Shown piece after piece: positions 11,449 to 20,378 of a stretch of DNA of 64,000 nt. Under the pieces are notes generated by a model, which searched no databases, was not told the origin of the DNA, and worked only from the letters and a program-made list of their open reading frames with translations. Every line of letters begins with the position of its first letter. Position 1 is the stretch's first letter. This stretch comes from Geosiphon pyriformis (Eukaryota > Glomeromycota > Glomeromycetes > Archaeosporales > Geosiphonaceae): contig JAAOMT010000441.1 of the NCBI GenBank assembly GCA_016748015.1, positions 198,005 to 262,004 of the forward strand. Reading direction: 5' to 3'. Both the position numbers and the translations under genes were made by a program.

Positions 11449-12136
11449 TAATCTCCTCCTCAAGACTGAGTTCTATCAAAGTCCAAGCACTATCTGTAAT
11501 GTCAAGATAGTAGTCCAAGATGATTGAAGTGATTTGCTCTGAAAATTGTTGAAATTTCAGTTTTGTGAGCTTTTCAATGTATTGTATTTTCAATGGTTGA
11601 AGTATTGGGCTTTGTAAGACGTTTTCACAAGTATTAAACAAGTTATAGAATCTAAGAGCTGTTCTAAGTTTGTAGCAAGTGTTTGTTGATTCAGCTGCTG
11701 TCTTGAATTTATTGTGAATTTGTTTTTGTATGGCTTCTGGGGTGGTATTTGTTGCTTCAAGTTCTAGTTTTCGTTCATAAAGTGTTTTTCCAATGCAGAA
11801 ATATTTAAATATAAGGATATGTTTATTGTTCTGTTCATTAAGTAATAGTAGAAGTTTTTGTTGTATTGTGGTATTTGGTGGAATGTCAATAGGGGCAGAT
11901 AAAAAGTTTTCTTTTAGTGCCTGCTTCAAAAGTTCTGGTAACCTATTTTCAGAGTAACTTCTTGTTTTTCTTCTATAGGGGTGATAGTTCTGTAAATGAT
12001 TTACTACTGGGGCTGTGATTTTTTTCTGAATGTAATTAATTTGACTTCCATTAATCGTTATGGATAAGTCAGGAAGTGTTTTCAAGACTAATCTTAACTT
12101 TTGGGATATTTGTTGAATATTTCGGAGAATAATCAT
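11429..12136 (-). CDS. B-1 ORF3: intact 235-residue protein of unknown function
   Basis: An uninterrupted 235-codon frame starts at an ATG with an in-frame TAA 18 bases upstream and ends TTTTAG seven codons inside the 3' LTR. It lies downstream of integrase, where errantiviruses and retroviruses place env, but I see no signal peptide, membrane segment or furin site. The protein looks mostly helical, basic in the middle (HPYRRKTRSYSENR) and acidic at the end. Stretches SITINGSQINYIQKK and KLTKLKFQQFSEQITSIIL have counterparts in ORF3 of A-1 and A-4. It is intact while gag-pol has several stops, which could reflect selection or chance. I recognise no known family. Confidence 0.75.
   Translation of the reverse strand: MIILRNIQQISQKLRLVLKTLPDLSITINGSQINYIQKKITAPVVNHLQNYHPYRRKTRSYSENRLPELLKQALKENFLSAPIDIPPNTTIQQKLLLLLNEQNNKHILIFKYFCIGKTLYERKLELEATNTTPEAIQKQIHNKFKTAAESTNTCYKLRTALRFYNLFNTCENVLQSPILQPLKIQYIEKLTKLKFQQFSEQITSIILDYYLDITDSAWTLIELSLEEEIMLSVEF
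11449..11461 (-). other. Polypurine tract of B-1
   Basis: On the minus strand GAGGAGGAGATTA lies immediately before the 3' LTR. It doubles as coding sequence for the Glu-Glu-Glu-Ile stretch near the end of ORF3. B-3 has TAAGGAAGAGATTA at the same place (54516-54529). Confidence 0.8.
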
Positions 12137-12379
12137 GATAAAATTGACTAATTATGAAAAGGAAGAATAAAGAAAATTATTTTTGGATATGGGGTTTTTA
12201 TTTGTTTTTGGGTTTGGGTGTTTTTTGTAATTATTTACTATTTTTTTTTTGTCTTTGTGTTTTTATTAAAGAATTATTGTAAATTTTAAGTGTTCAAGTT
12301 TGGTTGTTGTTTTATTATAATTATTGTTCTAAATTTCGGGAAATATCTTTAGGATTAATTAAAGGGGAATGTGTACCAA

Positions 12380-13751
12380 TTTGTGGAATTAATGGTTCAG
12401 GATTGTTTCTGGAATGATAGTGTTTCAATCTGTCTCCATGTGCAACTTTTGCTAGTATTTTGTTATCAAGTCTTAATTTGTATAATCTATTGCCTAGAAT
12501 TTCGTGAATATAAAATGGTCCATCCCATTTATGTTCAAATTTTCCACTTTATTGTTTTTCAGTCTTAGTTCTGTGTAAGAGAACTTTATTTCTAACTTTA
12601 AATTCGTTGGTTATGGGTGGTAATTTGTTGTCATGTCTTTCTTTTTGTTAAGCTTGGGACTGTTCAATATGAGTTGCTGCTATTCTTCTTTTTCCTTCCA
12701 GTGTACTAAAAAGAGTGTAGGCCTTTCTTTGGAGTGTTTCTTGAAAGTTCTCTTTATTAATTGGTTGCACAGGGTATGTTTCTACTGTGAAATTAATTGG
12801 TAATATTGCTGTCTTTTCATAAGTAAGGTCAAATGGTGTGTGTTTCATAGTATTCTGTTTTAGTGTTCTGTATGCTAGTAACACTGATGGAATAAAGATA
12901 TCCCATTTCTGCTCAAAATTTGTTAAGATTTTGGCCAACAATTCACACAATGTTCTGTTAAAATGTTCTACAAGTCCATTTGTTTGAGAGTGATAAGATA
13001 ATGATAGAAGTCTTTTGACATTGAATTGTTCACAAATTTCTTGTATCAAGTTGTTCACAAAATGTGTTCCTTGATTAAATAAGAGTTCAATTGGGCATCC
13101 ATGTCTACAGATAATGTCTTCATAGATGAATTTTGCTACTGATTTTGCATCTGCTCTTTGGATGGCTCTAGCTTCAGGCCATTTGATAAGATAATCCACT
13201 ACAACTGCAATATAACGATTTCTTTGGGTTGTGATAGGTAATGGTCTGACCAAATCAATTCCAACTCTGTTAAAAAGTTGTCCAACTTGGATTGGATTTA
13301 AAGGTTCTGTGGGGCAAGTTTTTTCTCTTCTTTGACAACTATCACAAGATTCTACATATTGTTAAATGTTTTTTTGCATGTGAGGCCAAAAATAATGTTC
13401 AAGAGTTCTTTGAATTGTTCCATTTCTTCCCAAGTGTGCTGAAGAAGGATCTGTGTGCATATTGTATAGAATTGTTTTTTTTTCATTTTTCTGTACTAAT
13501 CTGAGTGATTGGTTTGAATTTTTATGATTTTTGTAATAGATTTTGTTGTGGTGTATAAAATATTGTTTGGATTGGTGTTGTAATCGATGTTTTTCCTTTG
13601 GAAACCAATTTTCTGGCATGGTGAAAGTCTCCAAATAGTTTTTGATGTTGTTGTAGTTTTCTGAATCCATTGTTGTTGATTTTGTTGTTTGTTCTGCTAT
13701 TAAGTTTGTTGGTGTTGATGTTGGTATTAATATTGTCTCATTCTTAAGAGG
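12380..13751 (-). pseudogene. B-1 integrase
   Basis: It is read in a different frame from RNase H. The N-terminal part (from the ATG at 13670) contains HTDPSSAH and CDSCQ, giving an intact HHCC zinc site. The core has VGIDLVRPL (first Asp, near 13250), LLFNQGTHF, where the second catalytic Asp is Asn (AAT at 13074-13076), and NGLVEHFNRTL with the Glu. A TAA-type stop near 13362 separates the zinc and core parts, and another lies near 12648. The C-terminal WDGPFYI, near 12515, is the GPY/F signature. Loss of the second Asp makes strand transfer impossible for this copy's own enzyme. Confidence 0.9.
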
Positions 13752-15139
13752 CTATCAACATTGGTGTGTAGTTTTTCTGGTTTGTGATGTACAATATATC
13801 TGTAGTCTGCTAGGAAGTTATTCCATTAAGACTGTTTGGCACTTTGTTCAGTTTTCTTTTTATTAAGCCATTTAAGGCCAATATTGTTAGTTATTATGTC
13901 AAATTTTTTTCCATTCTTTAAGTATTGTTGAAAGTGTTCGAGAGCCCAGATGACTGCAGTGGCTTCTAAATCAGTTGAGCCATATTTGAGTTCTGTCAGC
14001 TTGAGTGTTCTGCTGGCATAGGCAATAACTTGTTCTTGGCCATTTTCATCTAATTGTGATAAGATGGCACCAAATGCTATGTGTGAAGCATCAGTGGCTA
14101 ATTGGAATCATTTGTTGAAGTCTTGGTAAGCAAAAACTGGAGCTGTTGTCAATTTTGTTTTGAGAGTTTTAAAAGCTTTTTGTTGTTCTTCAGTTCATTT
14201 GTATGGTACGTTTTTGTTGGTAAGATAATTGAGTGGTTTGGCAATTTCTGAGAATTCTTTTATAAATTTTTGATAGTAAGAGGCTAATCCTATAAATCTT
14301 CGTAGTTCTGTGGTATTTCTGGGAGTTTGAAAGTTTTTGACAGCACTGATTGTTTCAGGATTTGGTTTGACTCCATCTTTGCTAACAATGTGTCTGAGAA
14401 AGATTAAGTTTGTTTTTCCAAAGTAACATTTTTCAATGTTTAACTTCAATTCTGCTTTCCATAATCATTGAAAAACTTCTCACAGGTAGATAAGATGAGT
14501 CTCAAAGTTTGGTGAGTATATATTAGTGTCATCAAAATAGACAACTACTGATTGCCACAAGAGTTCTTCATATACAACATCCATGAGTCACTGGAATGTT
14601 GCTGGTGTATTGCAGAGTTCAAAAGGCATAACATTGAACTCATAGTTTCCTTTCTGGGTGGTAAATGCTGTTTTGGGTTGGTCTTTTGGGTCCATTTCGA
14701 CTTGCCAGTATCCACTTTCCAAGTTTAAAGTTGAAAAGAACTTGGCTTTTCCTAGAGCATCTAGCATGTCATCAATTCTTGGAAGAGGGTAGGCATCTCC
14801 AATTGTAATACTATTCAGTTGTCTATAATCAACACAGAATCTGATTTTTCCGTTTTTCTTTTTAAATAAAACTACTGGTAAGGCCCAAAGACTTCTTGAT
14901 GGTTGAATCAATCCGTTATTGAGCATTCTTTGGACCTCTTCTCTGATGAATTGGTGGCTGGCAGGTGGCACTCAATAAGCTTGTTGATATTTTGGTAGAG
15001 CATCTCCTATATAGATCTGATGTTGAACAATGTCTGTTTTTCCCAAGTCATTGTTGTTTTTTGCAAATATATCTGCAAATTCAGCTATCAATTGTTTCAA
15101 TTGTTTTTGTTGTTGAGGTTCTAAGGGACCCATGTTGAT
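13727..15139 (-). pseudogene. B-1 reverse transcriptase and RNase H
   Basis: RT stretches include IRFCVDYRQLN, LNLESGYWQVEMDP and VMPFELCNTPATF, with the catalytic motif YFDD at 14528-14539, both Asp intact. RNase H has LATDASHIAFGAILSQ with its first Asp, then VIAYASR, but IITNNIGLKWL where YTDH is usual. Stops break the frame near 15100, 14985, 14586, 14459 and 14190; several are TGA replacing Trp, Arg or similar. The domain ends with MRQY and a TAA at 13727-13729. It shares one frame with Gag, protease and dUTPase. Confidence 0.92.
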
Positions 15140-16138
15140 TCAAGAGAGTTTTTCTTCCAAAAAGTGGTAGTTTTCAGTAGTGAGAATGATATTTGGATTT
15201 GGGAGTAGAGTGTGTCTTACAATTTCGATGAAATTAGAGACAATTTGAGGGTTTTCATCTTGAAAAATATTGCTATGTATGATTTCAATCTCTAGTTTGT
15301 TTAATAAGACAATAGGGTAATTATTGAGATTGTAGAATATAACTTGAAATTTTTTTATTCCTTTGGGAATATAAACGTTTGGAATTGAGATTTCATGCTT
15401 CAAACAGATTTGTTCATTGGATTCAAAGATTTGTTGTGTAGTAGTGGATTTTAAGCAAGTGTAAATTTCGTGATGTTCTCCAAAAAATGAAATAGTAATT
15501 GGCTGGGAAAGTTGAAGAATCTGGTGAGATTCATTTTGTGTATTAAGAGCTATGTTTACTGGAACTGTAAATTGTCCAGTTGAACCAAAACCTTGAGTTC
15601 CTTTTTCACTTTTTCCCAATTGTTCTCTGTTGTTTACTGATTGTAAACCCAAAATGTTGATTAAGGGTAAGTAAATTGCTTGAGCAATTTTTTCAGCATG
15701 TTCAATTTTGAATGGTTTGTCTGTTTCATTCTGTAACATGATGGTAATGTCTCCAGTGTATTCTGCATCTATAACTTCTTCTCTAATATTGATTCCTTTG
15801 CTTGCCAATGATGATCTGAAGGCAATTTGAACCATTGCTCCTGGTGGAATTTCAAGAGCAAATTTGAGATTGATTTTTGTCAAAGACTTTGGTTGGAGAA
15901 CCAAAGTATCTTTTTTTGAGTATCTTAGATCATATCTGGCATCAATTTTATGTGCTTTTTCTGGTCTGATTCCTTGGCCATGGTTGTCGAAGTATTTAAG
16001 TTGTAAAGATGATTGCTTTTCAAGAAGATAGATGGGAGTGGTTGGTAGTTTTTCTACTAGTTCAAATACTCCAAATTCGATTTCATTTTCATCATTCTCC
16101 TCTGGCAGGGGAATGCTAAGAGCATAGCATTCTGGACA
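15140..16138 (-). CDS. B-1 pol: dUTPase domain and following beta-rich spacer
   Basis: An open stretch of 333 codons between two stops, in the gag-pol frame. Trimeric dUTPase motifs, in order: DARYDL (about 15926-15943), RSSLASKGI (residues 30-38 counted from 15904), REEVIDAEYTGDI with catalytic Asp 46 and Tyr 49, EKIAQAI (71-77), and KGTQGFGSTG (101-110). Motif 2 is intact. The changes G to R in motif 1, G to E in motif 3 and R to K in motif 5 are all G-to-A type. A beta-rich spacer of about 140 residues follows before RT. The expected role is removing dUTP during reverse transcription to limit uracil in cDNA, as known for retroviral dUTPases. Confidence 0.92.
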   Translation of the reverse strand, partial: CPECYALSIPLPEENDENEIEFGVFELVEKLPTTPIYLLEKQSSLQLKYFDNHGQGIRPEKAHKIDARYDLRYSKKDTLVLQPKSLTKINLKFALEIPPGAMVQIAFRSSLASKGINIREEVIDAEYTGDITIMLQNETDKPFKIEHAEKIAQAIYLPLINILGLQSVNNREQLGKSEKGTQGFGSTGQFTVPVNIALNTQNESHQILQLSQPITISFFGEHHEIYTCLKSTTTQQIFESNEQICLKHEISIPNVYIPKGIKKFQVIFYNLNNYPIVLLNKLEIEIIHSNIFQDENPQIVSNFIEIVRHTLLPNPNIILTTENYHFLEEKLS

Positions 16139-16141
16139 TCA

Positions 16142-16585
16142 TTTGTCATCACAAGGCATAATGCATTCTTCACAGAATTGAATGTTCATTTGCTCTAATC
16201 ATTGAATTTGAGCTTTTTGAGTCGGGTATATGTGGCTTGCAATTTGGTGGTAGATTTCTACTTCATCTTCATAATCAAATCCAGCTAATTCTATGGTATA
16301 CTCAATGTATTCAGCTTTTTTCATTTGGTGGACATTTTCTTGGGTGGCTCTATTGATCAATGTCATTGCTAGGTCAAAAATTATTTCAGCATCATGAGGG
16401 TAGTAGTAAAGTTTATTAAGAGCACTGTTGTATGCTGCATCAAATGGTGTTCCTCTTCTGACTTTTTCCAAAATTGATAGAGCATATTGACAGGTTTGAT
16501 CACATACTTCTCCTCTCATTGCAATATCAATCCAGTTGTATTCTTCTGGTAACATATCTCCACATGTAAGACAAGATGTGTTGTC
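16142..16585 (-). pseudogene. B-1 pol: cysteine-rich module, second half
   Basis: After a TGA-type stop at about 16586 the frame continues with SCLTCGD, then a helical stretch of about 110 residues (CDQTCQYALSILEK, FDLAMTLIN, IEYTIELAG) and a second cysteine cluster, CEECIMPCDDK, stop, CPEC. The same helical block and the same C-x2-C...PCD...C-x2-C arrangement occur in A-1 and, in part, A-2 (35486-35788). It is in frame with protease and dUTPase. A zinc-stabilised fold is likely; I do not recognise a named domain. Confidence 0.7.
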
Positions 16586-17344
16586 CTATTTTCCACTTCT
16601 TTTTGGAGATCCAAATCGTTTTCTATGGTATGCTTTGCAAAAGTAACAGGTACGAGTTTCATATTTCTCTTCTGGAGAAATACATGCTCTCATTGATGAA
16701 AGTTTTTTGTTGCAATCTTTGCATTTGAGTAGAATATAGGGTGGTTGTTTCCGTGGTTCTGGTGTAGAATATCTAACTTTCTTCCATCCTTTTGATTCTT
16801 CAAAAATCTTCTGTTCTGTTTCTTCAGCCCAATTGGATGTTGATCCAAGAGCCATGTAGGTTTCAGTAAGTGGCATTTCTTTCTCCTCTTTAAATTCAAA
16901 TACTGGGGCTTTTTCTGATTGTTTGTTAAAAATACCACAAGTAACAGGTACAATGGTGTATTGTCCTTGGTATGAGATTTTTAATTCCTGAGTTTCCCAG
17001 TCCAAGTTTGCATTGGCCTTAAGAAGCCAATTATTTCCGACCAAAGCTTGGTATTGGGGTGCATCCATGACTAGAACTTTGACTGGAATGGTAATTTCAT
17101 TAATGGTGAATAGAAAATTGTCAATTTCTCCTACTGGTGTCTTTTTCATACTATCTGTTATAACAATTACAGTTTGGGCTGGTCTGTTAACAGTTCTTTG
17201 AAGCTGTTGCATTAACTGATAGGTGATAATACTTCCAGCTGATTCACTGTCTAGAATTAGTCGGATGGGTTTTCCTTCTACTGTAGCTTTAGTGTACATG
17301 GCAGTGATAGCTTTTTGTTTATTAGCTGTTGCATTACTAAGCAA
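16586..17344 (-). CDS. B-1 pol: aspartic protease plus first zinc-ribbon-like part
   Basis: A 252-codon open stretch. The protease core reads IRLILDSESAGSIIT: the triad is D-S-E (17240-17251), with the invariant Gly changed to Glu, which should abolish or cripple activity. The rest is typical: TVIVITDSMKKTPVGEID, then YQALVGNNWLL, LDW and VTCG. After a Glu-rich linker comes CKDC...CYFC with basic residues, the first cysteine block of the module. It is in frame with Gag upstream (no stop or shift is needed between them) and ends at a TGA-type stop followed in frame by the second half of the module. Confidence 0.88.
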   Translation of the reverse strand: MLSNATANKQKAITAMYTKATVEGKPIRLILDSESAGSIITYQLMQQLQRTVNRPAQTVIVITDSMKKTPVGEIDNFLFTINEITIPVKVLVMDAPQYQALVGNNWLLKANANLDWETQELKISYQGQYTIVPVTCGIFNKQSEKAPVFEFKEEKEMPLTETYMALGSTSNWAEETEQKIFEESKGWKKVRYSTPEPRKQPPYILLKCKDCNKKLSSMRACISPEEKYETRTCYFCKAYHRKRFGSPKRSGK

Positions 17345-19384
17345 GAATGGTGATTTATTTGCTTCAAATTCGAATGGAAATATATCTGAAAAGTTGGCAT
17401 TTTGGGCAATTTGAGCTGGTGGAATAATGTTGTTGGAAGAGTTTGATTTAGGTGCTGCAACTTCACCTTCAAAAAGTGCAGGTTGTTGAAAATCCGATTC
17501 CTCTGATATTGTAAGATAACTGGGTTGAGTGTGATAGTGATTGGGTTTTTGCTGACCAGAATTTTAAGAAACCAACTGGTTATTTGGATTAATTCTGTTG
17601 TTGTTATTCTGAAATTGATTTTGGGGTGTGAATTGGTTATGTTGAACCAATCTTCTTGCTGGTACTTGATATTGTTAAGTGGATGGTGTCTGATATTGCT
17701 GAATTGGTAAAGGTTGCTGATATTGTTGTTGAATTGGTTGTGGAGCTGGTTGATAATAGCTGGTTTGAATTTGTGGTCTCGGTGAATAATAAGTTGGTAG
17801 TAAGGGTTGGTAATAAGATTGTTGTGGTGAAGAGTAATATTGATTACTCCTGTTTTGTTGGTCTCTTTGTAATTTTCTACAATCTTGTTTTCAGTGTCCT
17901 GGAATTCCACAATAATAACAATTTTGAGGTTGGTTGTTGAATGGTGATCCAAAATTGTTTTGGTTGCATCGTTGTGGAGGTTAATATCTTTGTGGTTGTT
18001 GTTGCTATTGTTGTTGGTTTGTGAAGTAGCTTTCAACCTTTTTTGTGAATTGGTCTATCTTTTTTTTAGCTGCTGAGCTGGTTTCTCTAATTGCAAGATT
18101 TACAAGCTTGGTGTGATTTGCTTTTTCCATTGCCATTTCATAGCTCTTTACATGTCTAATAGCAGTTGCTAAGTCTGCTAGAGCATATGGACGAACTTTT
18201 TTAATCAGTTTGTCTTTTAACCCTGTTATAAACTGATCCAGAATTTGAGCATCAGAATAGTAGTCATTGGTTTCCAATTGTCGGATTTGTCTGAGAAGTT
18301 TGTTAAATCTTCCAAGATAGGTCATAACAGTTTCAGATGTTTTTTGTTTGATATTGTAAAAGCAGTTTCTGAGAGTGATAGAAATATTGTTGTCAGTGAA
18401 TTGTTATAGAAAAGCATCTTTGAATGCTTGCCAGTTTTCAAATAGTTCTTCTAAATTTTCAAACCATTTTCTTGCTGTTCTTTGGAGAAAGTAGGGAATT
18501 GCTTTAAGCATTCTTGCTGCAATCCAACCATTTGTATCTCCTGCTTTTTGAACTTTGTCGAGCCATTCTTAAGAACTGGTATCATTATCTTCACTTATGA
18601 ATTCTGGAATCTTTGCAATGTAAGCAGTTGCCATTTTCTCTTCATTTTCTGTGGCTTCTCTTTGTTCTGATTCAGTTTCTTCACTTTCCAAATTTTCTGA
18701 ATGATCACTTTCATTTTTCTGCAAGTATTCAATAATATTGGTGCTTGTTGATATAGATTCCTGCTGTTGAGTAGAATTTCTAGGTGACTGAAAATCTTCT
18801 GGTCTGGAGAAATGGTTAAATGGTGAATTTGGTGTTTGTGGTCAAGTAAGTAAAATTGGAAATGGTGTGATAGAAAGTGGTAATTTAACACTGATTCCTT
18901 GTTCAGGTGTTTGCAAGTGTTTGGCAGTTGGCTTTGGTAGTATTGGAGTGTTTGGAGCGGTTTTTGAGTGTTATTTCACTTTTTGTTTACCTTTGTTGCC
19001 TGTTTCTGTTTCTGATTCAAAGTCAAAAAAGTATTTAGACTGTACTGGGTATTTTTTTTCACAATACTTGATAATATTGTAATTGAATTCTTGAAAGTAG
19101 GTGGCAAGTGTTTTACTGTTAAGGTTTTTAGTTCCCAATCATGAATAGTGTACTAGATTATTGTAGAGGTTGCTTCTCACTTCTGAAATGTTGTAATTTC
19201 TAAGAAGATAATTGTTGATACAGTTTTCAATGTATTGGTAGAGTGTTCTTTCAACAATTTCAATTCCATCTGAAATGTTGAATCTCTGCTTGCAATGGGT
19301 GTAAATTGACTGATAATACTCTAGAGTTGTTGTATCTGGTGTGGTTGCCACTTTGAAGTTTGTTGTTTGCTGTGTTATTTCCGT
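17345..19384 (-). pseudogene. B-1 Gag with capsid-like region and CCHC knuckle
   Basis: Gag begins shortly after the primer-binding site. The N-terminal part (to a stop at 19139) has YIENCINNYLLRNYNIS. A Ser/Glu-rich linker leads to the capsid-like region, with WLDKVQKAGDTNGWIAARML and WQAFKDAFLQQF, typical of gypsy Gag (about 18420-18590), continuing as an open 106-codon stretch (18005-18325). The zinc knuckle CYYCGIPGH, stop, KQDC lies at 17879-17920 with correct CX2CX4HX4C spacing; the stop is TGA after His. A Gln/Tyr/Pro-rich tail follows to the protease. Stops interrupt at several places, but the frame is constant. Confidence 0.85.
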
Positions 19385-19398
19385 GGGAGAGCACCAAA
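19385..19398 (-). other. Primer-binding site of B-1
   Basis: Just inside the 5' LTR, after two T, the minus strand reads TGGTGCTCTCCCAC. It would pair with a tRNA 3' end GTGGGAGAGCACCA. The tRNA identity is not assigned. A-2 has a related site, TGGTGCTTCCTG. Confidence 0.7.
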
Positions 19399-20378
19399 TG
19401 TTACTGGAGGTTTTTGGTCTCTTTTCTTGAATGTTGTAAATGTCTGTTGGTTGCAAATTCACGTTTTTTAGAAGTAGTGGAACCTCCAATAACTGAATTT
19501 ATCTTTAAATTATCTTCTATAATTTGAACTTGCTGAGCTTATAAGTGAAATGGCCAATTTCTTGCCAGTTACTTTATGTAGTTATGTTGTAGTAAACATC
19601 AATTCTTTCCCAGGAATTGCTTGTCTGGAAGCTCACTAAAAATGTGTAATTACTTTGCTGTGAAAGTCAACTCTTCTACAGAAATCTTGTCTGTAGGCTA
19701 CTCTAATGATTGTAATAAAAAAAGAAAAAAAAAATAAAAGAAATAGGATTTTATCAAGAGAAACGTTTTCTATCCAGGCCTGGAGTTACTAACAGTTTAC
19801 TGAAATTGGTAGCTAATCAATTTCGAAATGTTAGTTGGGTTTTGGAGATTTTCCAAGTGCAATAATTAAAGAATTTGGTTTTTCAAATTATTTGATATTT
19901 ATTTTTTTTTGTGTATATAGGAATGGTTCTAAGGGATAAATCTAAAGTAAGATATATTTTCTTGAAAAGAAAAGCTCTTCTTTTATACAACTTGTTGTAG
20001 TACTAGTCTATAAACTTGCACTTTTTCTCTTTGCTCAAATTTCGGCGAATTAAAGATATATTTTGATGGACTACAAGTTATTTTGCTGAACTATTGATTA
20101 ATTGGGTGAACTATTCATAATTTCGGCGAATTTCTTATAAATTTCGGCGAATTTCTGTAAATTTCGGCGAATTTTTGAATGTTACAAAGTTTAGGGTATT
20201 GTGTAATTTGATCATCCTACTTTTTGTTATACTAATTGGATTATTTAATTGAATCGTGATATGTGATAATTGATGAAATAATAAATGATAATTTGAAATA
20301 ATATTACTATACTAATTAATTATAGGAATTATAAGGGTAATTTCATGCTAATTAATAGCTAAAATTCTACTGATAACA
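19399..20378 (-). repeat. 5' LTR of B-1, 980 bp
   Basis: Same termini and order as the 3' LTR. The transcript of B-1 should start in this copy. It retains more TTCGGCGAA cores than the 3' LTR. The right flank, CTCA, joins the continuation of C-1. Confidence 0.93.

Larger units (their letters stand above)
10457..20378 (-). mobile_element. Ty3/gypsy retrotransposon B-1, complete, with dUTPase and ORF3
   Basis: A full-length element of 9,922 bp with LTRs of 992 and 980 bp, a primer-binding site next to the 5' LTR and a polypurine tract next to the 3' LTR. It is inserted in C-1. Flanking bases CTCC and CTCA fit a 4-bp target duplication with one change. The LTRs differ at 11 positions in the first 175 or so bases by my count, 10 of them transitions. 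Coding capacity is the best preserved in the window: Gag through RNase H lies in one frame with isolated stops, integrase is in another frame, and ORF3 is intact. Confidence 0.95.

Noticed and set aside
17278-18036. 252-codon Asn/His-rich minus-strand frame overlapping Gag
   Set aside because: It is the out-of-frame translation of the Gln/Tyr/Pro-rich Gag tail; the real frame contains the CCHC knuckle.
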